Shown: in pieces, positions 12,613 through 26,300 of the stretch
How the letters are laid out: each line of letters starts with the position of its first letter
Position numbering within the stretch: the stretch's first letter is position 1
Assembly: GCF_008831285.2 (NCBI RefSeq)
Contig: NC_045146.1
Location: 13,571,149-13,635,148, forward strand
Length of the DNA stretch: 64,000 bases
Reading direction: 5' to 3'
Source of the DNA: Nymphaea colorata
Taxonomy: Eukaryota; Streptophyta; Magnoliopsida; Nymphaeales; Nymphaeaceae
Notes under the pieces: generated by a model
What the model saw: the letters and a program-made list of their open reading frames with translations, nothing else
Told to the model about the DNA's origin: nothing
Database searches by the model: none
Position numbers and translations under genes: made by a program

Positions 12613-13344
12613 ATGTTTCTAGGGTTCAGCACGGCTGGTCATACAAACAACAAACTGTAATCAAGAAAAAGAAGGATTAGCAACAAATGAAATGAAAGGA
12701 TAGGATACACAAATTTCCACATAGGCGATCAATCTTCATTCATGAACAAACACCACGGTAGAACGACATTCTAGTTGCATCATGCAACTAAAAGCACAGT
12801 CATCCAACACAAAACCCTCGTTCAGAGAACCACCACATGAATAAAACACAAAGAACAAATTAAAACAAACAACTCCAGACAGATACTTTTGATTAATTGA
12901 ATGCATCATCAACTCCATTAGAGAAAGCACCAAGTGATACATTGCAAAGAGAGCAAAATATGAAAAAAGTAAACAAGTCTGAGAAAGCACCAAGAATTAA
13001 CAAAACCCTTGACCAAAGAATTCCCACCATAAGAGGGGCAATGAGACGAACGATCCAAAAAAAAAAAACACGCGAACAAAATGCAAGCGAGAAAACAGAA
13101 GAAGCACGGATACGCTGAACCGATTAGCAGGAGTTCAAAGGAGAATGAAGGCACCGAGAAGCATGGTGTCACATTACTAATATGTATAGAAGGAAAGAGG
13201 AAAAGCTAAGTTCATACAAGAATCCACAGAAAGAAAAGCATGGAATAAAATTCCACAGGAACTTAATCAAGTGAAAAACAAGCCCTGAAGTACTTCACAT
13301 TTACAAAACAGCATGCCCCCAACATCAAATTCATACATGAAACG

Positions 13345-13359
13345 TAACCCTAACCCTAA
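13345..13359. repeat. Telomere-type motif (AACCCTAACCCTAA)
   Basis: Two and a half units of the plant telomere hexamer family CCCTAA. They overlap the stop codon of the minus-strand gene (CTA at 13356-13358). The run is too short to be a real telomere. Telo-box motifs usually sit in promoters, so here it may be coincidence. Confidence 0.6.
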
Positions 13360-13964
13360 TTCCCCTCATACCCTTCCTTCCTCTTCACGGGCTCAGGTTC
13401 GGTGGGGATTTTCACATACTCTTCGTGGTCAGAGAAGTCGTCGACATGGACATCCATATCGCAACCGTAGTTGATTAACGACCAGGCCAGGTAAATGGTG
13501 CAGGCGACGAGGGCGCCGCAGCCGGCGCCGAAGAGCAGAGACACCACAATACTGAGGATGTCCCTGGCACGGTCGCGCAGTGAGGTGCTGACATCGAAGG
13601 GCATCTTCCTCGTGGCAATGGCAGGCCTGTTCTCGAATTGCTGCTCTTTCAGAAAAAGTACACTGGGGAGGAAACTAGCCTCGCGGGGCATCCTGAGACT
13701 CTGGAGTTGATCGCCGTGGCCAAAGAACAACTTAGGTGGGTCATCGAGAAGGCGAAAGGAGCGGACGGCGATTCCCAATCGGCGGAGATCCTCGAGAGAT
13801 TGGATGGAGTCTCTTGGGGAGGAAACCGAGTAGGAGACGGAGATGAAGAAGGCCTTGCTCCTGCAGGGGTGGAAATGGAAGCCCGGCCTCGCTTGGGCTC
13901 CCATGAGAAGGACGCCCATTAAAGCAATGAAGAGGAGTTGCTGAAGGGCCTTGATGGTCGCCAT
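13356..13964 (-). CDS. Plant single-pass membrane protein of unknown function, 202 aa
   Basis: One uninterrupted reading frame from ATG at 13964 to TAG at 13356. Residues 1-25 are a clear signal peptide (hydrophobic LLFIALMGVLLMG, cut after AQA). A luminal or extracellular region of about 110 residues starts RPGFHFHPC. A second hydrophobic segment, residues about 137-164, is rich in Gly and small residues (SLLFGAGCGALVA). A short acidic then basic tail ends at 202. The codon use and GC content are much higher than the flanks, which supports real coding. I recall similar short membrane proteins in other plants (RPG-FH start, SLRDR before the membrane span) without an assigned function. The presumed leader has a GA/CT microsatellite at 13975-14011. 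A weak TATA-like TTATAAG (minus strand) lies near 14095-14101. Confidence 0.8.
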   Translation of the reverse strand: MATIKALQQLLFIALMGVLLMGAQARPGFHFHPCRSKAFFISVSYSVSSPRDSIQSLEDLRRLGIAVRSFRLLDDPPKLFFGHGDQLQSLRMPREASFLPSVLFLKEQQFENRPAIATRKMPFDVSTSLRDRARDILSIVVSLLFGAGCGALVACTIYLAWSLINYGCDMDVHVDDFSDHEEYVKIPTEPEPVKRKEGYEGN

Positions 13965-13974
13965 TGGAGTTGCA

Positions 13975-14011
13975 GAGAGAGAGAGAGAGAGAGAAAGAGA
14001 CAGAGAGAGAG
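13975..14011. repeat. (GA)n microsatellite in presumed 5' leader
   Basis: An interrupted GA run immediately upstream of the minus-strand ATG at 13964. It reads as CT repeats in the transcript leader. CT-rich leaders and promoters are common in plants. Confidence 0.85.
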
Positions 14012-16231
14012 AGGCGTCAATGGGGTTGGTGTTCGAAATTTAAGCGGCGGTGGTCAAGGAGAGGCCGGAGTGACGATCACGCCACTAATTTCTTCTTATA
14101 ACACGATTATTTCTAGGTTCTTTCATTTGAGACCCATAATTCCCCTTAATCTTGACAGGACAAAAAGTTTGCTTAGCTCACCTCACCTTGTCTAGCCACA
14201 TTACGTCGTCGATTAAGAATTTAAAATATTGTTAAATGTGTTTCATATCATATTAGTTCCAAGTAGAACACCTCTTCTTAAAGTTCTTTTAAATTTTTGT
14301 ATATGCTAGGCCCCAGGATTCACTCTAAACCAGTCAATTCTTGGGGGGGAGTTTGGGATAATAATTGCCCTAGACCGTGCTCATTTAGCTCATTCAAGGG
14401 TAGTTGTAATGGAAAGGTAACATTCTGTTTCAAAAATGAATTTACAATGGAGCGTGCCTCAATTTTTTAGGTGGATTCATGTTAATGAGCGCCAGTTTTA
14501 AACTCATGTTTGCTAAATATTAACATAACTGATCTTGTTCAATTCTTAACCTATAGCACATGACATTTATCTGGCAGGGATGCCGTTAAATCTCAGTACT
14601 GATGTAAATGAATTAGATGAACTTCAGATGCTGGGTACAAATATAGGACATGAGCAAACAGGGGGCAGGGGCCTTAGGCAGGGGCCTTAGGCCTGGGCCT
14701 CACTCTCAAAATTTCAAAAAAAAAAAAAAAAAGGGAAAAAACTACATGTAAATTTTAAAAAACTTCATCAAAATTTTGAAAAACTATATTTCAGTTCCTG
14801 TAAGAAAATTTCCAAACTATAATTCAACCACTTCTAGCTCCGCCCCTCTGAGCATGGAAGCATGTTGCTGTTGTGTTTTTAATGAACGATTATTTCCTTT
14901 GTTGTTTCTGGATCCCTGAAACCCAGTTGGTCACTGAACCTTACATATGTATGCCATCGTGTAAAGCAGGCTGTGAAGAAGAGAAGATGTACAGCAAGAA
15001 TGCTATAATCTAGATCAGTTATTGAAGCTGCCTTCGAAGTGATTCAAAAGAAAACAAAACGGAGATTCAAAAGAAAACAAACTGAGAAAGCTGAAGTTCG
15101 AAATGCTGCAACAGAAGCAGGCCAGGGCCCGGTAGCGTGTGTAAAAATTCTGAGAACCAAAGGCAAGAAGAAGAAGACTGTTTATAGGACAACTTTGTTT
15201 GCCGCGATGCAAGAAAATACAGAGATGACAATGGAGTAAATCACGTTGCATGAATGATAAGAAATCCTTGCTGAAAATGCGGGAACCCATATCTGTTTCC
15301 GAATCGGCTTCTTCTTCGGACCCTTTTCCTGATTTTGTGGGATGATATGGCTCGTTATCTTCTCCTGATTTTGTGGGATGGTGCGGCCCGCGTCTCTACT
15401 CGAATGGCGTGTTTTTTATGCCGTTCTGTTCCTTGGCTTCATGTCGTAGTCCGTTCTGCATTGTGCAGAGATGGAGAGCATAGTTCGTTTTTCTTATCTC
15501 TACGGTTTTCCTGTCTTGTTTGAAGTTTGAATTCATTCTTCTGTTGCCTTCTTGACGGCCATGGCCTTCGATCAGTCTTATTTGGTTAACCCTGAATAAG
15601 TAGCTCTCCCCTATTGCATTTTATTTTCCAGTTATTTCCCTGGCTTCCTGATCCTTGGGGTTTCTTTCCAGAAGCTTGCTGCCTCTATTGTTCTTCATTA
15701 TTGTTTCGTTCTTGGTTATTGTTAATGGCAACAAAACCAGCATGATATGAAAATTTCTCTCGTTAGAAAAATTTCTCTCGTTAGAAGGACCGCTTTGGAC
15801 TGTGAATCTACTCCCCATATCCCTTCGACAAGGTGGAATAAGATAAAGAATCCAAACATATGAGCGAGATTAATTGCAGGTATAATCATATCGGTGTCTC
15901 GATATGAAAGCCAGGCAAAATACAAAACAGTAGATAGAAAGGAGCTAGAGGTTGATTCAGCACAAAACCAAATCAATACATTTTAGCAAGAGAAAATAGT
16001 TTTGACGTGTTGTGAAGCCAAGCTCTAACCCGAATACAATTACAGACACCCTAAGGTAATCAACAGTGTAGATACTTCTTACATAGTATTTCATGAGATA
16101 GATTGGAAAAATTCACTTGCAATGGACGTGTTCTTTGGTAGGTAAATTCAATTCCCAAACAGTAGAAGGACGCTACTGCATAATCTTGCCTTCACATCAG
16201 GCAAACTTAAGAGAGGACGTTTGGTAACAGG

Positions 16232-16269
16232 AACGCTGTGTTCTGGACACATTCATAGAACACAGCGTT
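16232..16269. repeat. Perfect 13-bp inverted repeat with 12-nt loop
   Basis: AACGCTGTGTTCT at 16232-16244 pairs with AGAACACAGCGTT at 16257-16269. The flanks GTTTGGTAACAGG and TTGTTGGTTGGTAT have the look of DNA-transposon ends, but no partner end was found. The arms are too short and the loop too simple to call a microRNA precursor. Confidence 0.7.
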
Positions 16270-19200
16270 GTTGGTTGGTATAGTTCAATTCTGCCGGCCT
16301 GCATGGCCTTATTTTGCAACTTGATAGACTTGAAAAGTAAGCTAAAATATTTTAAATTGATGGAAACGTAAAAGTAGAAAATAAAAACTTGCCTCGGCCT
16401 TGTATCATATTAGGAGCCAACATCATCTGAGGAACGTCATTACCAAGATTGAGGCGGTGAGACCTTCAGAGTTCTGCGAACAATTGGAATTCTCAAGCGC
16501 CATGCAAGTTGAAGACAAAGTGCAGCGTCTTGCTAATGATCGTAAACAGTCAACATCTCTACTGGCACTATGTTCTGTTTTCACTTCAACGAATAACATT
16601 AAAAAAAATAAATATTGGTCCGATTTGAAGTACAGGAGGCTTAGTCTGTCCATTCATATCAAGTTCAAAATCCCTTCTTACGTGCTCATACAAGCCATAC
16701 TAACACCGAAACATCTATTACTGCATGCGTATACTCGATCAAGAGTAGCATTTTCTCATCTACCATGGAATGATACTGTCTTTCGCATTCTTAAAATCTT
16801 CAACTCCAAATTGGTGCAGGTGCATCATCTGAAGAGCCAGATGCGAAACTTTTCTCCTCTGTGCATTCAAGTGGGTAATGTAAAGCTCTTCCTTGCTGAT
16901 GCGGCGGTACACTGAAGTATATCAATTTTTTGCTGTTGATCGTCTCAAATGTGTTGAAAAGAACTTTAGCTATCTCATAAATTCTTCAATTGTTTTTTGC
17001 ACAATTGGTAAGGTATTAATTATTCACCAAGCTGGTGGATCGGACTCAGACCAAAAATTGGAGCAAAATTTTAGGTGTTCCTTTAATTCTTGCATGGCCT
17101 TACTCGTATAAGCTCAGCAAGTGTTTGATGATGTGATATTTGGATTTTAATGGTAAATACATGAACGACATGATGAACAACCTGCAGGAAAATAGAAACA
17201 ACGCATTCAAACAAAAAAGAAAAGAAGTCTCGAAGTAAATATTGCGGAGAGTTATTCTGTTTCCAAAGTGAAAGTTCTCCTAGAGAAAAAGGTGCATTCG
17301 TAAGCCATAAATCGCCAATTTATTCGACTCTTTGAATGTTTCAATCGGCAGAAGTAGTGCCATTGTCATTGTTATTCAACGAATGAATATGATTGTAAAA
17401 AACAGGTCACCATACATAATATATTTGAAGTGTTAACTATGATTTAAATTTAACCTTGTAAAACAATTGTGGAGCCGATGGTTATTATACCAGAAACGAC
17501 CAGAATAGAACGTACACAATGTGTGAAGCTTCACAGTCTGCAAAATTCATCCAAAAACTTCGGTCGTTTCCTTCTGCATTAAGATAAGAAATTAAGTTAC
17601 TGATTGAGTTCATTTTCTTCTTCTTTTCTATAAAAGTACCGCCTTAAGATAACAAGCAATTTCATTAATTGGGTACATTTAAAATTTCACGAAATTTATC
17701 ACTGATCCAAGAGTATAAGATGCCTGACTATGTTGGGAGCTCAAACAAGATGTGTTAAGTCATAATCAAGAGCTCTCCTAGTTGGATGTGTATGTCCTTA
17801 AATTTGTCTTTTAAGACTGATGAGCTAACTGTCATGTTACTGAATGAAATGATTCTCAACTATATCTTGAGGCGAAACTAAGAGATCTGAGACCAGAACT
17901 GAGGCAATCAAAGGCCCCCTCTGCCTTCATTTTGAATTCAGCTATGAGATTTGGATAATTCCTTTTGCTTTGTTGCAGCACTTAACAAGAACTGATTTTC
18001 TTCTCTGACATGCGTGGTAGATGGAATCAAACAGATTTACCAAGAAATGGCTGTTCAATCAATCTAGGTGCCGTGGTAGTGAGATTCTGGATCCCAGGAC
18101 AACTGCTTTAATGCTTATTATGATCTGGCCCTACTTGGGAATGAATGCAATGTCCTGCATCTCAACCTCCCTTCATGTACCCAATCATCAACATAATTTC
18201 ACCAATTCTTGCTTTTACTTTGGTTGGTTAAAATCTATCAACTTCCGGTATTAGGTTTTGATGTCACCAAGGGTGTTCTCTTTCGCCCGCCTTTCAGTTA
18301 ATTTAAGGCCATGCTCAATCATGTGAGCACTAATGCGCTGGATCTCATAAGCATGGCCAAAGCCCAAAACTTTGGTTTCCTTTGTCTAGAAATGTAAATA
18401 TTTAAAGAGCTCATAGCTATTGAACAACCATGTTTGCTATTAAACAATATAGAACAAACCAACATTTTGTTATGAATTTGTTTTTTGAAGAAAAGGAAGA
18501 TCATTATATGCTGATGCTGTACCCAGTAGCACGAAAGGCGTACGCTCACAATCCTCTCACAAGATCACAAGACCATGAAACCCAGCTTGCAAATCATTAA
18601 AAAATAAAAGGATGACTCACCCAAAACCTGAAAAGAATCTTTTCTTTCTTAGTTTACACCATACAAAATTTACTTCTCTAGGAAGGGGCATGAGGATGAT
18701 CATCCCTAAGAAGCTTTTCTTTCTAGGTTTAGGTCATGCAGAGGCGGTCCTCTTACAAGGGTATAGTACCAAAATATCATAAGATATTAGACCATCAAAC
18801 CATAACAAATCTTTTCTTTCATGATATAAGACATACAATGTTGGCCCTCTTGTAGGGCACAGGATCTTCAAGATCTAAAGCCAATGTCGGTCACGTTTAG
18901 GTGCTTGTTCTTTTCTTGCAAGGAACCAACAACCGCAATCTCCTTCTTTAGATATTTCAAGTAATTGATCATCCTTTTCACCCTTCCTCCTCCTCCTCCC
19001 CTTGTTCCCTTTCGTGTGCTTGACTAGTAGCTAGACCAGAAAAGCAACTCTCACTGGGGCTGTCCATCGGGAATCCCCACCCAACTGGGGTCCCATACAT
19101 AAATGTGTAATCTTAACTAGATTGTGCCCAAACCAACCAGCTTTTTCTTATATAGATACATTGAAATATTGAAAGTCTTCTGTCGTCAAGGTTAAACTCG

Positions 19201-20462
19201 AACAATCGGTTCTCCCACCTCGAGAAACGACTTCTCATGTTGATAAGGAAAAGGATAAAGAAAAGAAAATCACATCTTTCCTTATATCTATATGTAAGTC
19301 CAAAGGAGCTGTGGTTTGAGAAGGAATTCATACATACCAAAACCAACCATACAAAATGATGTCTTTCTACTATTGTGGGAGGAACAAAGGATCAAAATGT
19401 TTTCTGGGAGTTTCCTGGAAATGCTGACAGGAAGCCTACAATGTTTGCCCTACTTGATTGTGCTAAACCCTTGGATTCTTTTTGTATAATTTGATACACA
19501 GTAGGTATATATTGGCTGCCATTCATATTTGGATTCAATTTTTTGCAACCCTAGTTAAAGCATGTTGATATATCTGGCTGGCTTTGATCTTAACCGGATC
19601 CAACTCAGTGACAGCTTTAGTAAAGAATGATTCTCAAAATTTGGATGCCCATATTATGAAGAAAAGAAAAATGTCTAGCCAGAAACTGTGAGAGTACTGA
19701 AGTTTTAATGCGATGGCAGCAGTCTGCTGGAGTCTCTCTCTCTCTATCTCTCTCTCTCTCTCTCTCTCCTTTCTAGCACTTTTGGGATCATCGTCAATTT
19801 CATTTGGTCAGGTGCCATTAATGAAGAGAGGGGACCAATTCCTTGGTATCAGCTTAAACTCCTCAGCAGGCCAAACTCGCAGCCTCTTAGCTGCTTATAT
19901 TTGTCTGCCATTTAATCGTCAGATCTGGTTAGGTCACATCACCAAGAGATCCAGCAGAAAGCAAAAAATCTTCGTCTTCATTGCTCAGCAACGTTAATTA
20001 ATGAGCTTGCACAGTCATGACTTTAGAGATTAAATTATATATGCATATATATATATATATATGAGTATATTTTCACAAACTAACTGTATGGATGTGATCT
20101 CCTTATACTCAGGATCAACATGAACGAAGAAGGATATTAAAAGAGAAGCTTCTTTCAATTTCACCTGTGAGTTGTGCGGTTCTGGACCATGTTCATGTGG
20201 TGAATATAATTCCTAAGAATTGCATTTTGCAAAGAACCCAGACTTGTATCGTAACCTCTTCATTAGATTATTTGGGTAGTAACGAACGGAGGATGAATAT
20301 GCTCAAATATATATTGAAAAAAGAAAACGAACTTATTATAAAGTTTGAAAAGGACTCATTTACTGCAGAAGACGAACACATCAATAGCAACTAGACAGAT
20401 GAACTTATCGATTGCTCGACTCATGAATTCGATCAAATGTAATTCACAAACCAAAGAAAACA

Positions 20463-20467
<5 letters not shown>

Positions 20468-20509
<42 letters not shown>
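20468..20509. repeat. Compound (CT)n(CA)n microsatellite
   Basis: A CT run that passes directly into a CA run. Simple repeat only. Confidence 0.95.
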
Positions 20510-22621
20510 TACACTCCATCTACCCCAACCCCCTCCAACAAAAACACATTGATTATCAAATAGAAGCTAGAACTGACTAAAGCTGGATTCTGTAAAGTTG
20601 TCTCTGGAACTCTGAAAATTTGCACATCCAATGCATCAAACATGGAAGATATCAAAGATATATATGTATATATATATATAGCCGCCCCTTTTCCTGTGCC
20701 TTGATATTAGATTAGCTTTGATGCGTCCTACAAGACATGCAACAACTAGTTGCACATATCATAAAAGCTGTTTGAGTGCCCACTTGTACAAGTTGGCAAG
20801 GATTGGCTTCTAGCTAGTGATGGTAGCAAGTATTGAGCGAACAACGGTTCTCTCTCATTGCTTAATTAAGCTGGTTGGTGGCGTTCAAAACCTTGCAAAT
20901 GTTTTTCTCATAAAGGTGTGTGCGTGCCCGGTTGTCACCACCAATTCATGTCACTCACCCTTTCCCTTTTGTTCTCTAGCTCAGACAGAAAAACAAACAT
21001 CTAGAGAGAGAAAGGATGCTGGATATATATATATATATATATGTATATACACACACACACTCTCTCTCTTTAGGATGTATAGGTAGCCTAAGGCAGTGGA
21101 CATGATATAGATGTGCATTGGGGGAAAGAGCAGGGGATCGAGGCAGTGGATTCTTGGGAGATGGTAGCTGGTGAGAGGATTGAGCTGCCCTAATAATGTT
21201 GAGGAGCACCCATTGTGTCCCCTACGTACTCGAACAAATCTACAGCCTCAGATTGTGTTCCAGCAAGTCCAAAATTAAAGTAATGGCCAATTGCCATGCA
21301 TCATAGAATTTGATTTGCTAGCTTGTCTCCAAAATGCTACCATTTTTTTTTACTTGCGTGCTTTCCAGTTGCTAGCTAGCCTGTCTTGGGGAGACAGACA
21401 CAGGCACGCCCAATGGCAGAAAAGACAAGAGAGAGAGATGCATGATACACTGCAAATCGATGTTGAATATAAAGATGACGACGATAATAATGCACAAACT
21501 TCAATTCTCTGAGGATATATAGTTGGATAATTTCTTAAGCCTGACGTGACAAAGCTTTCAATTATTGAATTAAATACAAGTCTATCTGCTTGCCTGCCAA
21601 CTAATATGTAATTGTCCCTTCGAGTTTATGAGCTCTTAGATTATGACTTAAACTTCCTTCCCTCTTCTTTTTGTGTGTGTGTGTGTCTCTCTCTCTCTAA
21701 AATTACCAAGTGATGGGTATCACAACCGATTGTATTGTCTATCTTAGAAGAGAAGTGCCATTATAGAGACTAAGTAAACCAGTTCGTCCCTCGCTCTTCT
21801 CCCTTTCCTCTCTCTCTCTCTCTAAAATTATCCTCCAATCCTTCACATGATGCTGAGAAACTTTTGGTGTTTAATTTAAACAAATGGTCGAGCTTTGGCA
21901 AAAGGAAAAGAAAAAAAATCTTATGTCGCCATTAAGAGTTAAATAATATTAAGCCTTTAAACGGAAGCATTAGAAGGTAATCCTAGTTTATTGGAGCTAA
22001 TACCAACAATCATGTCGATGGCTGAACCTGGTCCATTTCCAAAGGCCAGTATTATTGTCATTGGAGAGTCATTTAGCCGTTGTCATTATTCTCTTAGTGC
22101 AAATCTTTTTTCTGATTTTATAAGTCGATCGATAATATCACTAAAGTTTGAGTGACGAGATCGGGTGTTGGCTTAAAGCAAGTGCTTGGAGTTGCTAATA
22201 ACAGCTGTCTGGTCCCCATAAATAATTGGGGCCTATGCTTAAATGCGTATAATGACATGAAAACAACCTCATTATTCATCTGATACAGCGGGTTAACCAA
22301 CATCCTTTTTCTTTCTTTTTTTTTTTTTTTTTTTTTTTGACATGCATCTTCACTTGTACTGGACCCCCCAACCAACCAACCCAGATTTGTTAGATCCACC
22401 GATAAATATTACTTATAAGGATGGTAATGTGTATATCTATAAAAGGATTCAAATCTATTTATTACCTGATGTTGTCGGATAATTAAAAATGAAAAAAAAA
22501 ATCTGTCACTAAAAGTACTATAAATCATTCTTAAAACTGTTGTTAAACAATGCTCGTGAAGTGATTGTCTTTTAGCAGCATACTTTTAATTTCCAGTCAT
22601 CTGGAAATTCCGCACATATGA

Positions 22622-22655
<34 letters not shown>

Positions 22656-23316
22656 ATTACAAGAATTCTGTTGAACCCCCACAGTGGAGAAGTATATCCC
22701 CTTATCTCCATCCCCATAACCCTATATTGGGCATCTATGCATCTTAAACTTCAACAGTCAGACTGCTTCAACTTATAGAAAATGGTGTTAAAAATTTTAC
22801 TAAAATAAAAGAAATCTAGGGGAAAGATGTTATTCAGATTCATAGATCAGCTGATCATCGATTATAGGGATGAAATGAGGGTATCCTTCACTGAGATAGC
22901 TGCAAGTCACATTTGAGAACGAACAATATCCCAAAAGCAACCATGTTATAAAACTTGAAAGAAGCATGGCATCAGGCTTATTAGCTAGCTCACTCAAATA
23001 TTTCACTTTAAGAGTAAATCTGGACCTTTCAAGGGGTCGCTACATGGTCTTTGCCAGCTCGTGGATGGTGATATCGTTCCCTATCACAAATGAGTTGGAA
23101 ACTGCGAAACTAGCAAGTTATTATTCAAGTGTGAGGAAAAAGAGAGAGAGGGGGGGAGAGAGCCCCTCAAGGGCCATAGTTATATAAATGGTCGTTTCTA
23201 CACTGTACATCAGTTTGATTCTCATGGACATTATTTCTTCATGCTTTAGTAAAACGTGACATCGGAATGAAGGTGCACTGTCCTTGCACCAAGACTCTAA
23301 TGCATTTCTGAAACTC

Positions 23317-23350
<34 letters not shown>

Positions 23351-26300
23351 TTCATTTCATATTTTTTTCATTTATTTAACAAACAAACTTTGAGTATTTG
23401 TTACCGCATCCACAATTGATTTTAGCTGAATGATCAATGAATCATAATTGTTAACTGTAGCGTGACATGACTTTACACCAAACATCGACGCAATCCTACG
23501 AAACCATGAAAACAAGAACATTGGTGAAAACACAGTTATGCAAGGAGCCCCCATTAATAATTTACTGTATTGTTATTAAAGAGGAAAATGCTGCCGTACC
23601 AGACAATAATCTGTACAGCCAACCTCTAGATAATTATGGGCTCTATATGAATAGCAAAAAGTTTTGATCGGACCAAAAAGATACCTGAATATGGCCACGA
23701 AGCAAAAAAAGGAAGCGGCAGAGGCAGAGACAGCCAGCAGAACAATTGGCTTTTAGAGAAAAAACCAATTGCGGCACTGGCACTGGCAGCCATGTAATCT
23801 CCTTTCTCTGTCATGAAATAACTGTGAAAAGCAAATTCTGATACAAACAATCCTAATAACAGTAAGTATCAGCAATTTACAAAATTAATTAATAAAAAAC
23901 ACTGTAGCTCCCACATTGTTCCAGCTTCCCTAGACAAGGAAGCTGTTTGATTCATGTGCCGTTGTCATGTCCATTGTGAGGTTTAAGAAGTTGAAGGAAA
24001 TTTTTTATTAAGAAAAAATGCAACTGGGTCTGACCTTTGACGCAGCTGATGGGGCCAACATGGGACTCACGAGAGTTTAGTTTCCCCGCACCAGATGCCT
24101 TCATCGATGTACCGATTTGAAGAGAAACGAGCGTAATTGGGCACACAAGTAGACTAAAAAATTGTGGAAGAGACACCGACATCAATTAAAAATTGGCATT
24201 TAATTCTTTAATGTATACATATGTTTGAGATCTACAACTGTATATGTACACTGTTGAAGAAAATGATGATGCCGGAATAATATGCAGCAGGAATCTACCA
24301 AAGTGATGAAAGCAACTATATATATATATATATATATAGTGGTATTTTCACTTGCAGGCACGTTTTTAATGGTATAATCTCGAGAAAGGTATATATGTGA
24401 TGACATTCTCAATCAAACAAGGGGTTAAATGTTTTTGCTTGTAAAAAATTATATCTGGACTTCATTATGGCCCAATTCAGCAGGTGGGTCCTACCAATAC
24501 TCAGTGGAGCCCTGCTGGCATCTATGACCACTGCTTTTAATTAGAGGGAAGATCATACGCGAAAGTAAACTTGTCCTTGAAATGTGGACAAGTTATCCAC
24601 GACAAACTTTTCTAATCAAACACACCTGCATTTCAATTTTAAAACGGAAAGTACGTATCCTTTTCAATTTTAAAATCCAGAAGGTATTTAACTTCACGTT
24701 TTCCAACGCGATAAATTTGGTATGAGGTTTTCATGTCAGCAAAGGTGAGGCCTGATCAAGAAAGCGGTTTCATTCTTGAGAGTAAATGACTGGCTCTTGA
24801 TGAAATTAAGCTTTAGTTCTTGTTCTTAAAATACTAGGCTACCTAACTCCCCAATGCCGTTTCAATTGTTTTTAAGTGAAACTTCTTGGAGTTGATGCTC
24901 TTGCTTTCACAAGAACGGAGACATGATGAGCCCATTGAGCATGGTATAAAGCTTGGTCTACTTATAGGCCTAGGCTTGCATATCTCAGGGCCTATACTTA
25001 CAAGTACTTTGTATTTATCAGCTACTTTTCAGAACAATGCTATACAATCAAGTCTCTCCATCTTGCATGTGCAACACAATTAGGCAATACGTTACCTTTT
25101 TTGACATTAACGTTCCTATGTACTACTGCTAATTGTACATCAACTAAGTGAAGTACAATCTTAATGGTACTACATGTTCATCTGGGTCTCTTATCCATGG
25201 CTTGATATATATATATATATAATTCTTTTCAACTCGGTCTGATTAAGAGTGCAAATCGATGGCATCCTTGAATAGAAGCAAACAAAGCTCGTTTATCATA
25301 GCACTGTTACTGTATGGGCATCTCTATGTTGATAAGATACCAGCTGATCGATCCGTGCCAGCATGCAAACGAAGAACCAAGTTTTTTGTGGGGCACCATG
25401 TTTACATAGTGTCTCCATTTCTTAATATAAGAGAGAGCGCAGTCTTATCTTCTACTTCTCATGCATTTTAAACCGCTTTACCTAATTGGCCAAGTACCAC
25501 AGTGATTTTCTTTCTTTTTTTTCAAGAATTTCCAGCTCTTGGCAAATGGGATTAATTAAGACAAAGCATGGCATGTGGGCAGCCTACTTTTGCAGATTTT
25601 CTCTCTGTTTCTCTCTCTAAAAAAACAAGAACAAATACCCCTAGTGAGTTGTCACTAGATCTTCTGCCTTTAATTAAAGACAAGAGTTGAAGACGAGACC
25701 GAGAGACGTAGGCCCCTCCCCACCTTCTGCCTGTTTTCCCATTTTCTCTCAGGCACATCTGTTTATAAATTTATTCATATTTTGACTAGTTTTATTTATT
25801 TTAAAACGAATTTAAATGGCAGAGAAAGCCCATTAACCTTTTGTCATCTACATAAGGTACCGCAATCGCTAACTAAGAATATTCGAGTTCATGACACAAA
25901 TTGGTATCACATTTTCGTTGAAATTACTACTAAAGGACAATGTTAATCAATAAACCTGCAACTTTAAGTAAACGAAAACTAATACCAAAAATGATCAATG
26001 CAAAGATGGATCGTAGATGGGATCCAAAACAATAAAATGTAATCAAACTCAAAATCCAAATGAATGAATGTTCTTATAATATGAGTTGGTATGCATCGTA
26101 TCAGTCCGACAGAAGCACTTATAGAAAAAAAAATTTAAAAAAAATTATTATATATTTTCCACATTTCCAATAAAAATAAAAATTAAATAAGCCTCATCGT
26201 GGAATGCACCACATAAGTAACCAAACCGATGCAGCACCTATACCGATATTGTCAACACATGCTATTAAAATTTATTATTTTCATATCAAGGCACCTTTGA

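Larger units (their letters stand above)
8528..13355. other. Spacer between ArfGAP and DUF-like gene
   Basis: The first few hundred bases are the presumed 3' UTR and terminator region of the ArfGAP gene. The remainder is AT-rich with no exon-like frame that I could support. It contains the 79-bp direct repeat (11852/12534) and a CCTAGG-type fragment near 11060-11160. The 3' flank of the minus-strand gene begins around 12700-13355. Confidence 0.6.

Noticed and set aside
13345-13359. Interstitial telomere
   Set aside because: Only about 2.5 units, overlapping a stop codon. Listed as a motif only.
16232-16269. microRNA precursor
   Set aside because: The stem of 13 bp is far shorter than a plant pre-miRNA and matches no conserved microRNA I know.
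16400-16915. 171-codon + strand ORF in the long spacer
   Set aside because: No family resemblance, no hydrophobic or motif pattern, and competing frames on the other strand. Length alone is not enough in DNA of this composition.
19713-19997. 94-codon ORF starting with a hydrophobic, signal-like run
   Set aside because: The signal-like part is simply a translated CT microsatellite (LSLSLSL), and the remainder resembles no secreted peptide family I know.
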